Below are positions 19,221 through 28,520 of a stretch of DNA of 64,000 nt, piece by piece. Both the position numbers and the translations under genes were made by a program. Origin of the DNA: Oscillospiraceae bacterium (GTDB taxonomy: Bacteria; Bacillota; Clostridia; Oscillospirales; Ruminococcaceae). The notes under the pieces are model-generated. The model ran no database searches. It saw only the letters and a list, made by a program, of their open reading frames with translations, and had not been told where the DNA came from. Location: the NCBI GenBank assembly GCA_902362965.1, contig CABIYQ010000002.1, positions 227,200 through 291,199 of the forward strand, given 5' to 3'. Position 1 is the first letter of the stretch. Every line of letters begins with the position of its first letter.

Positions 19221-20387
19221 TTAAAAAGTAGTAACCATCAGAATTATAATATATACTGCCGCAGCTATAACAGCTGCCGGAGAAGTCAGAAAAAGATTCA
19301 GGCTTCTGAATTGCTGATGAATATTGGATTTGGGTAATTTGTTTTGCCGGCAAAAAAGAATAAACGATATGAGTCCGGCAAAAAATATTATGAATATCAA
19401 TAAGTTGAAAATTATCATTAGCGCCGATTCGTTTTCGGCATAATTTAAAATAAATCCTGAAGCCGTTGACATAAGATTAATCGCAAAATGTACACATATT
19501 GAAGGAATCAGTGAATTATGTTTAACATCAAGATAACCCATGAAAATTCCCACGAGAAATGCAAGTATAAACTGAGCGACATTTCCGTGCATAATTCCAA
19601 AGAAAAAGGCGCTGATAAAGATACCAAACCGCTGACTTACTTTAGAAAATGTTTTCATAATAAACCCACGGTAAAGAAATTCTTCGGTTATAGGCGCTAT
19701 AATACATGCATAGCAGGCGGAAATTATAAAAGCTTTTGGATCAGTATATTTTACAACATCAGAGTTTCCTATTAAATCGCTCTGAGTCATAATATTACCA
19801 AGAAAAGCTACTGTTATGCCGGCAATTCTTTGAATGAACAGTCCGGCTAAAATATACTGAACGATGAGAGATCCCGTCAGTTTTTGAGTTTTAAACAATG
19901 ATTTTATTTCTATATCGGCAAATTTACAGCCAATGAAAAATGCGGTAAGATTAGTTGCCAGGTAGCATAAGAGAGTAATTCCGGACGTTATAGAAGATCT
20001 GTTCATGTATTCGGAAATTTTTGCTCCTTCTCCTGAGATAACATCTGACAAACTGATTCCATTTATTCCCATAAGCAACCCCATAACTGCAAAACTTAAA
20101 ATATTTGCAAGTGTAACAGATATTACCAAATGAAAAAGAATTCCCCCTCCTGCAATATTGTAAAAATAACGTATCCTCTTTTTTTCTGCTTTACTGGGTA
20201 AGTGAGGAATTTTACAGCCTTCAATTGATATTTGCGGTACTATTTTTCCGTAATCATCATTGTAATCGGGATTTTCTGTAGGATTGTCAAATGCATTATG
20301 CGGGTTTATAGGTTTAGTGTATTTGGGTTCATAAATTAATTCATTACTTTCAGTATTGATTTCTGATTTGTTTTGAATATTTTCCAT
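19221..20387 (-). CDS. CPBP (CAAX/Abi-type) intramembrane protease
   Basis: About 388 residues with a polar N-terminal region (about 1-90) and some eight hydrophobic segments. The family motifs are EEFLYRGF (the glutamate pair and Arg), then FGIMHGN and CVHFAIN with the metal-type histidines. CPBP proteins cleave membrane substrates, such as prenylated proteins or bacteriocin-related peptides; the substrate here is unknown. The start at 20387 (MENIQNKSE) is preceded by GGAGG; the ATG four codons earlier overlaps that site. Confidence 0.9.
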   Translation of the reverse strand: MENIQNKSEINTESNELIYEPKYTKPINPHNAFDNPTENPDYNDDYGKIVPQISIEGCKIPHLPSKAEKKRIRYFYNIAGGGILFHLVISVTLANILSFAVMGLLMGINGISLSDVISGEGAKISEYMNRSSITSGITLLCYLATNLTAFFIGCKFADIEIKSLFKTQKLTGSLIVQYILAGLFIQRIAGITVAFLGNIMTQSDLIGNSDVVKYTDPKAFIISACYACIIAPITEEFLYRGFIMKTFSKVSQRFGIFISAFFFGIMHGNVAQFILAFLVGIFMGYLDVKHNSLIPSICVHFAINLMSTASGFILNYAENESALMIIFNLLIFIIFFAGLISFILFCRQNKLPKSNIHQQFRSLNLFLTSPAAVIAAAVYIIILMVTTF

Positions 20388-20419
20388 TTTATCCTCCATA
20401 TAAAAACTATTTAATTATA

Positions 20420-20448
20420 ATTATATATCAAATTTGACAGATAGTCAA
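20420..20448 (-). promoter_or_regulatory. Sigma-A promoter of the CPBP protease gene
   Basis: TTGACT (20443-20448), 17-nt spacer, TATAAT (20420-20425). Confidence 0.75.
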
Positions 20449-20469
20449 ATAATTATTGATGAAAAGTTG

Positions 20470-20498
20470 TGGACAAAGACTAAAAAATATGGTATAAT
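20470..20498 (+). promoter_or_regulatory. Sigma-A promoter of the Nudix gene
   Basis: TGGACA (20470-20475), 17-nt spacer, TATAAT (20493-20498), divergent from the CPBP promoter. Confidence 0.7.
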
Positions 20499-20539
20499 GT
20501 TACCGATAAATAAAATACTTGGAAAGGATTATAGTAAGT

Positions 20540-20953
20540 ATGTTTCATGAGAAATCCTGTGGTGCAATAGTCTATCGCAAGTCCCACGGAAACACAGAAA
20601 TCCTGCTTATAAAGCATGTAAACAGCGGTCACTGGTCGTTTCCTAAAGGTCATGTAGAGGGTAATGAAACCGAACTGGAAACAGCTCAGAGGGAAATTAA
20701 AGAGGAAACGGGTATTGATGTTATTCTTGACCCGACTTTTCGGGAAACCGTTTCATATTCTCCGAAAAAGGATACCCATAAAATTGTCGTATATTTTCTG
20801 GCAAAGGCAAAAAATTTTGACTTTATTCCTCAGGAGGAGGAAATTGCTGAAATCAGATGGGTTGACATAGGGTACGCCGTTAATATTTTGACGTACGAAA
20901 ACGACAGAGTAATTGTAAATAAGGCGAAAGCCGCTATAAAAGAAAGAGTGTAA
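20540..20953 (+). CDS. Nudix hydrolase, Ap4A-hydrolase-like
   Basis: About 137 residues. The complete Nudix box is present: GHVEGNETELETAQREIKEETGI, matching GX5EX7REUXEEXGU. The start SCGAIVYR and the WSFPKGHVE segment resemble bacterial bis(5'-nucleosyl)-tetraphosphatases, which clear dinucleoside polyphosphates. I chose the ATG at 20540 although AAAGGA is 11 nt away; a TTG at 20519 would place that site inside the coding region. Confidence 0.9.
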   Translation: MFHEKSCGAIVYRKSHGNTEILLIKHVNSGHWSFPKGHVEGNETELETAQREIKEETGIDVILDPTFRETVSYSPKKDTHKIVVYFLAKAKNFDFIPQEEEIAEIRWVDIGYAVNILTYENDRVIVNKAKAAIKERV

Positions 20954-20981
20954 ATAATAAAAAAGTATTGCCATAAAAAGT

Positions 20982-21015
20982 ATAACCCGGAATTTTGTCC
21001 CGGGTTATTTTTTTC
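20982..21015. terminator. Terminator between the Nudix gene and purA
   Basis: 9-bp stem ATAACCCGG / CCGGGTTAT with a 9-nt loop, followed on the + strand by a T-run; located between convergent genes. Confidence 0.9.
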
Positions 21016-21026
21016 TATAATACTAC

Positions 21027-22301
21027 TTATCTTTCAATAATCTGACTTCTGTCAGGACCTACTCCTATCATAGCGATTCGGCAGCCGCAAAGCTCTTCCA
21101 GACGTTCAATATACTTACGGCAGTTTAAAGGCAGTTCTTCAAAAGTTCTGCATCCTGTAATGTCTTCTGTAAAGCCCTCAGCTTCCTCATAAATCGGCTC
21201 ACAGCCTTCCAATTCTTCAAGAGTTGGAGGGAAATTATTGATAACGCTTCCATCAGGCATTTTATAGCCTACGCAGATTTTTAAAGTTCCCAGACCGCAA
21301 AGAGTATCAAGCTTGTTGATGGCAAGTCCGTCAAGACCGTTTACTCTTACGGAATGCTTAACAATAACGGCGTCAAACCAGCCGGTTCTTCTTGGTCTGC
21401 CTGTGGTTGTACCGAATTCTCCGCCGACAGTTCTGATCTTATCACCGATTTCATCGTCCAGCTCTGTAGGGAAAGGTCCTTTACCTACTCTTGTAGTATA
21501 AGCCTTTGCCACACCGATAATATTTGAGATCATTCTCGGACCTACACCTGTGCCGACGCACACTCCGGCAGACAGCGGATGAGAGGAGGTAACATAAGGA
21601 TATGTACCGAAATCAATATCCAGCAATGTAGCCTGAGCACCCTCAAACATTATAGTTTTACCGGCCTTGTCAGCATCAAATGTCAGTACAGAAACATCGT
21701 CAACGAAAGGTGCAAGGATCTTTCCGTATTCATTATATTCCTTAATAACAGCTTCTATGTCAACAGCTTCTCCGCCGTAAACCTCTGTTATAATTTTATT
21801 TTTCAGCTTTCCTGTAGATCTTACCTTTTCAGCAAATACCTCAGGATGAACCAGATCATAAATTCTGATCCCGCAGCGTTCATATTTATCCATATATGTA
21901 GGACCGATACCTCTTTTAGTAGTACCGATATCTGAGTTACCCCTGAACTGTTCAGAAAGACCGTCAAGAATAATATGCCAAGGCATTACAACATGAGCTC
22001 TCGGATCTATTTTCAAATTATCGGTAGAAATTCCTCTTTCGTGGAGGGATTTAAGCTCACCGGTAAAGTCTTTAGGATCAAGAACTACTCCGGCTCCGAT
22101 AAGGCAGAGCTTGTCCGGATAAAGGATTCCGGAAGGAATTAGGTGAAGTTTGTATGTTTCACCGTTGTTTACAACAGTATGACCGGCGTTGTTACCGCCC
22201 TGAGAACGAACTACAACATCAGCACGTGAAGCAAGAATGTCTATAATTTTTCCCTTGCCTTCATCGCCCCACTGAGTTCCGACAACAATATTAGCAGGCA
22301 T
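21027..22301 (-). CDS. purA: Adenylosuccinate synthetase
   Basis: Converts IMP and aspartate to adenylosuccinate with GTP, the first committed step to AMP. The protein of about 424 residues opens with IVVGTQWGDEGKGKIIDIL, the GTP-binding loop, and includes QGGNNAGHTVV and GTTKRGIGPTYMDKYERCGIR. The start at 22301 has GAGGAAAAG upstream; the frame stays open further up but without a ribosome site. It stands alone behind its own promoter. Confidence 0.97.
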   Translation of the reverse strand: MPANIVVGTQWGDEGKGKIIDILASRADVVVRSQGGNNAGHTVVNNGETYKLHLIPSGILYPDKLCLIGAGVVLDPKDFTGELKSLHERGISTDNLKIDPRAHVVMPWHIILDGLSEQFRGNSDIGTTKRGIGPTYMDKYERCGIRIYDLVHPEVFAEKVRSTGKLKNKIITEVYGGEAVDIEAVIKEYNEYGKILAPFVDDVSVLTFDADKAGKTIMFEGAQATLLDIDFGTYPYVTSSHPLSAGVCVGTGVGPRMISNIIGVAKAYTTRVGKGPFPTELDDEIGDKIRTVGGEFGTTTGRPRRTGWFDAVIVKHSVRVNGLDGLAINKLDTLCGLGTLKICVGYKMPDGSVINNFPPTLEELEGCEPIYEEAEGFTEDITGCRTFEELPLNCRKYIERLEELCGCRIAMIGVGPDRSQIIER

Positions 22302-22365
22302 TTCTTTTCCTCTTTTCAATAAGTTTAGGTACGCTTCAGAACAGATTCTTATACATACACTTATT

Positions 22366-22394
22366 ATTATATCAGAAAAAAAACGGCATTTCAA
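22366..22394 (-). promoter_or_regulatory. Sigma-A promoter of purA
   Basis: TTGAAA (22389-22394), 17-nt spacer, TATAAT (22366-22371). The -35 box lies inside the terminator hairpin of the upstream gene. Confidence 0.8.
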
Positions 22395-22413
22395 GAGAAA
22401 TCGCCGTTTTTTT
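22376..22413. terminator. Hairpin with T-runs on both sides, overlapping the purA -35 box
   Basis: AACGGCATTTC / GAAAT-C-GCCGTT (one bulged C) with an AAGA loop and T-runs in both orientations. On the minus strand it ends transcription coming from the 22559-22945 gene. Confidence 0.8.
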
Positions 22414-22558
22414 CTAATATTGCATAAAATTGTAAAAATACATAATAAACATTAAAAATTTATTGTAATTTGTAATAAATAAAAATTACCTCAAGATACT
22501 TGATAAATATGCCCAATTAGTGCTATAATAAAAATATATGTGAACATTTTATTAATTT

Positions 22559-22945
22559 TTAACTGCTAAGTCGTCTGCTGATGGTTCTGCAAACATAATA
22601 TGCAGGTATACAAAGAAAAAACCACAGAACTGTAAACGGCAGACATATTTGACCCAGCACATTAAACGGCATGTCTGAATAATCCCACACATTCCATCGA
22701 AGTATAATGTTCACGATAACTCCTACCGTAAATTCTACGGAAGTTATTATAACTGAACCTATCAGGCATTTCTGCCACAGAGGCGTACCGGTAAGCCGTA
22801 CATGCATTTCATAGAGTATAGTAAGAATCAAACCGCCGGTAAGGGTCATTGTCCAGTGTGTAAATCCTCTGGAGGCTATTTCAAGTAAACTGTATACAAA
22901 GCAGCCGGTTAAAAAAACCAGCATTCTGACTCCAATATTTTTCAA
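22559..22945 (-). CDS. Putative ABC-transporter type IV permease (PF06541-like) membrane protein
   Basis: 128 residues with four membrane segments (about 7-22, 31-48, 62-84 and 95-117). The fold and motifs (WTMTLTGGLILTILYEMH, SVEFTVGVIVN, LRWNVWDYSDMPFNVLGQICLPF) are those of the PF06541 putative ABC transporter permease family; WDYS-x-x-P-x-N is its hallmark. Despite the name no ATPase partner is nearby, so the function is unknown. It has a GGAGGTGACC ribosome site and stands alone. Confidence 0.85.
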   Translation of the reverse strand: MKNIGVRMLVFLTGCFVYSLLEIASRGFTHWTMTLTGGLILTILYEMHVRLTGTPLWQKCLIGSVIITSVEFTVGVIVNIILRWNVWDYSDMPFNVLGQICLPFTVLWFFLCIPAYYVCRTISRRLSS

Positions 22946-23049
22946 AGGGTCACCTCCTCTATGTTTTTATTATGTATTTTATAAAACATAATTATGCAAT
23001 ATAAATCAAAAAAGCCGTGTATACAATGCGGCAGAACGGAGAGAAATTT

Positions 23050-24525
23050 ATGAGAAAAAGCGGTATTTTAATGCATATATCCAGTCTTCCTTCAAAGTAC
23101 GGAATAGGAAAAATGGGTAAATCCGCCTATGACTTTGTGGACTTTCTTGTCAGTGCCGGAGTAAAGTGCTGGCAAATCCTGCCTCTTTCTCCTACAAGCT
23201 ACGGTGATTCGCCGTATCAATCATTTTCAGTATATGCCGGAAATCCGTATTTTATTGACTTTGAAACGCTCAAACGTGAAGGACTTATAAAAAAATCCGA
23301 TTATGAGGATATAAAATGGCAGGATAATGACCATCAGGTAAATTACAGTATAATCTACAATAATTGTTTTAAAGTTTTAAGACAAGCTTATAAAACATAT
23401 AAAAGGGACATTTCCAAAAGGTACAAAACTTTTGTTGAAAAAAACAGCTCTTGGCTTGATGATTATGCATTGTTTATGGCTCTCAAATTCAAAAATAACG
23501 GTAAACCTTGGTATGAATGGGACAAAAAACTGGCAATGCGAGACAATAACGCATTGAAAAAAGCTTCCGAGGAACTTGAAAAAGAAACAGAATTTTTTAA
23601 ATTTATTCAGTATAAATTTTTCAGACAGTGGAGTAATTTGAAAAAATACGCCAATGACAAAGGCGTGGAAATCATTGGGGACATGCCTATATATGTTTCC
23701 TATGACAGCGTTGAAGCATGGGTGTCTCCGGAGCTTTTCCAGTTTGACAAACATAAAAAACCGAAAGATGTTGCCGGATGTCCACCGGACGATTTTGCTG
23801 TAACAGGTCAGCTTTGGGGCAATCCTTTATATGACTGGGAATACCACAAAAAAACCGGTTATAAATGGTGGATCGACAGACTTCAATTCTCAGCGTCCAT
23901 TTACGATATAGTAAGAATAGACCATTTCAGAGGATTTGAAAGCTACTACGCTGTTCCTTACGGTGATGAAACCGCAGAAAACGGCGAATGGCGGAAAGGT
24001 CCGGGAGCAGAGCTTTTCAAAGCTGCTGAAAAAGCACTGGGCAAACTTAACATCATTGCCGAGGATCTGGGTTTTATCACCGAAGACGTTTACAAAATGC
24101 TTGCCGATGTAGGATACCCGGGAATGAAGATTTTACAGTTTGCATTCGGTGAGGACAGTACAAACGAGCATCTCCCCCACAATTTCACATCCTCCAACTG
24201 TATTGCATATACAGGAACTCATGACAATGAAACTCTTAAGGGCTGGGTAAGTTCGCAGTCGTCAGATACACTTAAATACTGTATGGCATATCTTGGTGTA
24301 AAAAAGAAAAAGGATATTCCCAAAAACATCATAAAGCAGACGTGGGCAAGTGTTGCACAAACAGCAATTGCACAAATGCAGGATTTTCTTAATTCCGATG
24401 CGTCAGCAAGAATGAATACACCGTCAACACTGGGAAATAACTGGCAGTTCAGAACCTCAGAGGACGATTTTACCGACAAGCTGGCAAAACGTATACTCAA
24501 GTTGAATAAAATGTATAACAGATAA
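23050..24525 (+). CDS. malQ: 4-alpha-glucanotransferase (amylomaltase)
   Basis: GH77 enzyme that transfers maltosyl and longer units between alpha-1,4-glucans, releasing glucose. About 491 residues. GH77 landmarks: GILMHISSLPSKYGIG, LPLSPTSYGDSPYQSFS, GDMPIYVSYDS, the nucleophile region VRIDHFRGFESYY, the acid/base IIAEDLGFIT, and TGTHDNETLKGW. I chose ATG 23050 (MRKSGILMHISSLP) with GGAGAG upstream; the frame extends 33 nt further without support. glgP starts 22 nt downstream, forming a maltodextrin/glycogen operon. Confidence 0.96.
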   Translation: MRKSGILMHISSLPSKYGIGKMGKSAYDFVDFLVSAGVKCWQILPLSPTSYGDSPYQSFSVYAGNPYFIDFETLKREGLIKKSDYEDIKWQDNDHQVNYSIIYNNCFKVLRQAYKTYKRDISKRYKTFVEKNSSWLDDYALFMALKFKNNGKPWYEWDKKLAMRDNNALKKASEELEKETEFFKFIQYKFFRQWSNLKKYANDKGVEIIGDMPIYVSYDSVEAWVSPELFQFDKHKKPKDVAGCPPDDFAVTGQLWGNPLYDWEYHKKTGYKWWIDRLQFSASIYDIVRIDHFRGFESYYAVPYGDETAENGEWRKGPGAELFKAAEKALGKLNIIAEDLGFITEDVYKMLADVGYPGMKILQFAFGEDSTNEHLPHNFTSSNCIAYTGTHDNETLKGWVSSQSSDTLKYCMAYLGVKKKKDIPKNIIKQTWASVAQTAIAQMQDFLNSDASARMNTPSTLGNNWQFRTSEDDFTDKLAKRILKLNKMYNR

Positions 24526-24547
24526 TAATTTTAAAGGAGGATCTTTA

Positions 24548-26884
24548 ATGGAACAGTACAAAGAAAAACTCAGATCCGCTCTTCTGGGCTGCACTACTCC
24601 TCAGGAAATACACAATGCACTTGGCAATGCAGTAATGGAATATGCGTCGGAAAACTGGCAAAAATCTAAAAACGCACATCTTAACAGCAGGAGAGCCTGT
24701 TATTTTTCAATGGAATTTTTAGTAGGAAGAGCTGTTTTTAACAATCTTCTTTGTCTTGGCATTTATGACGAAACTGAAGCGGTACTCAATGAAATGGGCA
24801 AAAGTCTTTCAGAACTTGAAGAAATCGAGGACGCCGCTCTCGGTAACGGCGGCTTAGGACGCCTTGCCGCATGCTTTCTTGACAGTGCAGCATCACTTGA
24901 CCTGCCCCTTGACGGCTACGGAATCAGATATAAATACGGTCTGTTCAAGCAGGGAATTGAAAACGGTTTCCAAACTGAAACCGCTGATAACTGGACTAAA
25001 TACGGTGATCCGTGGTCTGTAAGGCATGACGAAGAAACTGTTGAAGTAAAATTTAACGGTCAGACTGTAAAGGCAGTTCCTTATGATATGCCGATCTTCG
25101 GCTGTAAGACAAATCATATAAGTACTTTGAGACTTTGGCAGTCGGAGGCTATAAACGAATTTGACTTCAATCTGTTCAATCAGCAGAAGTATACTGAAGC
25201 AAGTCTAGAAAAAAATTCCGCAGAGGATATCTCAAGAGTACTCTATCCGAACGACGATACAAGAGAAGGTAAAAAGCTCAGACTGAAACAGCAGTATTTC
25301 TTTTGCAGCGCTTCCTTGCAGGACATTACTAAAAAGCATTTTGACCGTTTCGGCAGTCTTGAAAATATTTCAGACAGTATTACAATTCAGTTGAACGATA
25401 CTCATCCCGTTATTTCCATACCTGAATTTATCAGGATACTTGTAAACAGCGGTATGGACTTTGAAAGAGCCTTTGCCATTACTAAAAAAGTTTTCAACTA
25501 TACAAACCATACTGTAATGCCTGAAGCCCTAGAAAAATGGGAATGCGGACTTGTTGAAGAGCTTTTGCCGGAGGTTTATTCAATTATACTCCAAATAAAT
25601 GAAAAGCTTATTGCCGAAATGTTCGCAAAAGAAAAAACTTCCGAAGAAATCGAAAAAATCAAGATTGTAAGAAATGGTCTTGTAAATATGGCTGATATGG
25701 CTGTTTACTGTTCTTCATATGTTAACGGAGTTGCAGAAATACATACTGAGATCCTTAAGGACACTGTTCTTGCAGATTGGTATAAGCTTTATCCGGAACG
25801 TTTCCAGAACAAGACAAACGGTATTACTCAGCGCCGCTGGCTTGCTTTGTGCAACAAGGAGCTTTCTGACCTTATTACAGAACTTCTGGGCTCTGACAAG
25901 TGGATCACAAATCTTGACGAACTGAAAAAGCTCTCCGGATATGCTGAGGACGAGGAAGTAATAAACCGCTTCATGAATATTAAAAAGAATAATAAAAAAG
26001 CTCTTGCAGACTATATTCAAAAAAATGAAGGTATTACGATCGATCCGCATTCAATATTCGACATTCAGATCAAAAGGCTTCACGAATACAAACGTCAGTT
26101 GCTGAACGCTTTTTCAATCCTTTATATTTACTTCGGTATTAAGTCCGGAGAAATTATTAATATGAATCCTGTTACCTTTATTTTCGGTGCAAAATCCGCT
26201 CCGGGCTACCGAAGAGCAAAGGGCATCATTAAATTTATTAATGAAATTGCAAAACTTGTGGATAATGATGAAGAAGTAAGCAGATATGTAAAGGTCGTTT
26301 TTGTTTCCAATTATAACGTATCATACGCTGAAAAACTTATTCCGGCAGCAGACGTTTCAGAACAGATTTCAACAGCCGGCACAGAAGCTTCCGGTACGGG
26401 AAATATGAAGCTTATGCTTAATGGTGCGGTTACTCTTGGAACATATGACGGTGCAAATATTGAGATTGTTCAGGAAGCCGGAGAAGAAAACAATTACATT
26501 TTCGGAGCAAGAGTCGAAGAACTCAAGGAAATTATGCCTGAATATAACAGCCGTAAGATTCTTTCTGAAAATCCAAGGATCAGACAGGTCGTTCAGACTC
26601 TTATTGACGGTACTGTTTCCGACGGCGGTACGGGATATTTCAGAGAGCTTTACTTCTCCCTTACAGACGGAGCGTCATGGCATTCTCCGGATAATTATTA
26701 TCTGCTGGGTGACTTGGAGAATTATATTGACGTCAAGCTGAAATGTATAGGCGATTTCGGTAATAAAAAGCTTATCGGTAAAAAGATGTGGCTTAATATG
26801 TGTAATGCAGGCAAATTCAGCTCTGACCGGACTATTAATGATTATGCTGAAAATATATGGCATATAGGCAAGGTTGAAATATAA
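24548..26884 (+). CDS. glgP: Glycogen/maltodextrin phosphorylase
   Basis: GT35 enzyme that releases glucose 1-phosphate from alpha-1,4-glucans. 778 residues, typical of shorter bacterial phosphorylases. The PLP lysine is in EASGTGNMKLMLNGA; other landmarks are ALGNGGLGRLAACFLDS and GAKSAPGYRRAKGIIK. AAAGGAGG precedes the ATG. With MalQ it degrades maltodextrin: MalQ rearranges chains and GlgP shortens them. A hairpin and then a terminator follow. Confidence 0.97.
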   Translation: MEQYKEKLRSALLGCTTPQEIHNALGNAVMEYASENWQKSKNAHLNSRRACYFSMEFLVGRAVFNNLLCLGIYDETEAVLNEMGKSLSELEEIEDAALGNGGLGRLAACFLDSAASLDLPLDGYGIRYKYGLFKQGIENGFQTETADNWTKYGDPWSVRHDEETVEVKFNGQTVKAVPYDMPIFGCKTNHISTLRLWQSEAINEFDFNLFNQQKYTEASLEKNSAEDISRVLYPNDDTREGKKLRLKQQYFFCSASLQDITKKHFDRFGSLENISDSITIQLNDTHPVISIPEFIRILVNSGMDFERAFAITKKVFNYTNHTVMPEALEKWECGLVEELLPEVYSIILQINEKLIAEMFAKEKTSEEIEKIKIVRNGLVNMADMAVYCSSYVNGVAEIHTEILKDTVLADWYKLYPERFQNKTNGITQRRWLALCNKELSDLITELLGSDKWITNLDELKKLSGYAEDEEVINRFMNIKKNNKKALADYIQKNEGITIDPHSIFDIQIKRLHEYKRQLLNAFSILYIYFGIKSGEIINMNPVTFIFGAKSAPGYRRAKGIIKFINEIAKLVDNDEEVSRYVKVVFVSNYNVSYAEKLIPAADVSEQISTAGTEASGTGNMKLMLNGAVTLGTYDGANIEIVQEAGEENNYIFGARVEELKEIMPEYNSRKILSENPRIRQVVQTLIDGTVSDGGTGYFRELYFSLTDGASWHSPDNYYLLGDLENYIDVKLKCIGDFGNKKLIGKKMWLNMCNAGKFSSDRTINDYAENIWHIGKVEI

Positions 26885-26888
26885 ATAA

Positions 26889-26925
26889 ATATCAGGGACT
26901 GAATTTAAAATTCATTCCCTGATAT
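26889..26925 (+). terminator. Hairpin after glgP
   Basis: ATATCAGGGA-(C)-TGAAT / ATTCA-(T)-TCCCTGATAT with a central mismatch; no T-run, so it is more likely 3'-end stabilising than terminating. Confidence 0.5.
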
Positions 26926-26948
26926 TATATCATATAAAACAATATAAA

Positions 26949-26977
26949 CAAAAAAACGTCTGTAAAGACGCTTTTTT
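26949..26977. terminator. Terminator between glgP and the Fur-family gene
   Basis: Stem CGTCT / AGACG with a GTAA loop, flanked by A-run and T-run so that it can act on both strands between convergent genes. Confidence 0.75.
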
Positions 26978-27050
26978 GTTGTGTGGTATAGAGAAAGAAA
27001 AAAACAATGAAGATACCGTATTTCAACAAGTATCTAAAATATTGTAAAAA

Positions 27051-27434
27051 TCATAAGTTATTTTTTTTGCATTTTTTACAAATGCCTTCAAAAGCAAGGG
27101 AAGACGTATTTATACTGAATCCTGTTTTATCAGAAATTTTTTTTTCAATTACGCTAAGCTCCGGAATACATATATCACTGACTTCACCGCATTTGATACA
27201 TACCAAGTGCTGATGGTCTGTAAGTGTGCCGTCAAAACAATCGGAACCGTTAGGCACACTGATTTTTTTCAGCATATTATTTTCAGCAAGAAAATTAAGA
27301 TTTCGGTAAACAGTTCCCAGACTTAGTTCAGGATTATCTTCCTTGAGAAAATTATAAACAAAATCAGCAGTAGGATGAACCTTATTGTTTAATACAGCAT
27401 TCAGAATTAGCTCTCGTTGTTTTGAATAACGCAT
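27051..27434 (-). CDS. Fur-family regulator (PerR-like)
   Basis: A 127-residue metal-dependent repressor. The winged HTH occupies about 1-75 (HPTADFVYNFLKEDNPELSLGTVYRNLNFLAENNMLKKI). The dimer/metal domain has DHQHLVCIKCGEV and a second pair GICKKCKK, the four-cysteine structural zinc site. Length and motifs fit PerR or Fur; PerR is favoured because the protein is short and starts MRYSKQRELIL, but I cannot prove the regulated metal or signal. It has its own promoter. Confidence 0.9.
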   Translation of the reverse strand: MRYSKQRELILNAVLNNKVHPTADFVYNFLKEDNPELSLGTVYRNLNFLAENNMLKKISVPNGSDCFDGTLTDHQHLVCIKCGEVSDICIPELSVIEKKISDKTGFSINTSSLAFEGICKKCKKNNL

Positions 27435-27488
27435 ATTAAAATCTCCAAATAGCTTAAGTAAGTTAAGTACATACCAACCACTGTGAAT

Positions 27489-27517
27489 ATTATAACAAAA
27501 AAAAGATAAATTGTCAA
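27489..27517 (-). promoter_or_regulatory. Sigma-A promoter of the Fur-family gene
   Basis: TTGACA (27512-27517), 17-nt spacer, TATAAT (27489-27494). I see no convincing full Fur or PerR box over it. Confidence 0.85.
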
Positions 27518-27590
27518 TAGTTTTTGAAAAAAATTACAAGAAAATTCTGTAAAATTATACTTTGCACCAAATATGATTTTAATTTTTTAC

Positions 27591-27619
27591 TTGACAAGGA
27601 TAAATATTAATTGTATAAT
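27591..27619 (+). promoter_or_regulatory. Consensus sigma-A promoter of coaX
   Basis: TTGACA (27591-27596), 17-nt spacer, TATAAT (27614-27619), with a leader of about 95 nt. Confidence 0.9.
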
Positions 27620-27721
27620 TTAGACATATGAATGTTTCTATTACAGTGAGGAAATATATAAATGTGACATGAGCACAGCATTTCAGTCTAAAAACAATTA
27701 AATAATGAAACGGAGATTTAA

Positions 27722-28486
27722 ATGATTCTTTCAATAGATATCGGAAATACAAATATTGTCATAGGATGCGGTGAAAACGGAAAAATTAATTTTGTTGAAA
27801 GGTTATCTACATTCAACAACCGAACAGCACTTGAATTTGCAATTTTGTTTAAAAATATTCTTGAAATATATAATGTAAATGAAAATGACATTGAAGGGGC
27901 AATAATTGCTTCGGTCGTACCGTCCGTCACAGGCAATGTAAAATCTGCCGCTGAAAAAATTATAGGAAAAAAGGTTATGGTCGTAGGACCGGGAATAAAA
28001 ACCGGGTTAAGCATTGTAATTGACAATCCTGCGCAGCTGGGTGCAGATCTGGTGGTAGGCGCAGTTGCCGGCATACACTATTACGGCTCACCACTTATCA
28101 TTTTTGATTTGGGTACTGCCACGACCGTATCGGTAATTGATAAGAACAGCAATTATATAGGCGGAATAATAATGCCGGGAGTTAATACCGCTCACGAAGC
28201 GCTGACAAAAAATACTTCTCTTCTTCAGAATGTAGCAATTGAAGCTCCGAAAAAAATTATAGGTAAAAATACTGCTGACTGTATGAAAAGCGGCGCCGTT
28301 TACGGTACTGCCGCTTCCATAGACGGAGTGATCTGCCGTATTGAAAAAGAACTGGGATATAAGCCTAAGGTAATAGCAACAGGCGGTTTAGCTGAAAGTA
28401 TAGTACCTTACTGTACCAATAAAATTATTACTGATGATGAACTCCTGCTGAACGGTTTAATGCTTATTTATCAGAAAAATATTTAA
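27722..28486 (+). CDS. coaX: Type III pantothenate kinase
   Basis: First step of coenzyme A synthesis, phosphorylating pantothenate. 254 residues of the ASKHA fold: phosphate-1 motif LSIDIGNTNIVIG, the pantothenate-binding QLGADLVVGAVAG, and the second phosphate loop FDLGTATTVSVID, then GGIIMPGVNTAHEAL and IATGGLAE. ACGGAG precedes the start. It stands alone, converging on the antiporter gene. Confidence 0.96.
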   Translation: MILSIDIGNTNIVIGCGENGKINFVERLSTFNNRTALEFAILFKNILEIYNVNENDIEGAIIASVVPSVTGNVKSAAEKIIGKKVMVVGPGIKTGLSIVIDNPAQLGADLVVGAVAGIHYYGSPLIIFDLGTATTVSVIDKNSNYIGGIIMPGVNTAHEALTKNTSLLQNVAIEAPKKIIGKNTADCMKSGAVYGTAASIDGVICRIEKELGYKPKVIATGGLAESIVPYCTNKIITDDELLLNGLMLIYQKNI

Positions 28487-28492
28487 ATAAGA

Positions 28493-28520
28493 AAAGGGCT
28501 GAAAATTCAGTCCTTTTTTA
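28493..28520. terminator. Terminator of coaX overlapping the 3' end of the antiporter gene
   Basis: AAAGGGCTGA / TCAGTCCTTT stem with one G-T pair and an AAAT loop, then a T-run. The stop of the convergent antiporter gene lies inside it. Confidence 0.8.

Noticed and set aside
22500..22530. TTGATA...TATAAT promoter-like pair on the + strand upstream of malQ
   Set aside because: Spacer of 18 nt and over 500 nt from malQ, running antisense to the 22559-22945 gene; not enough support.
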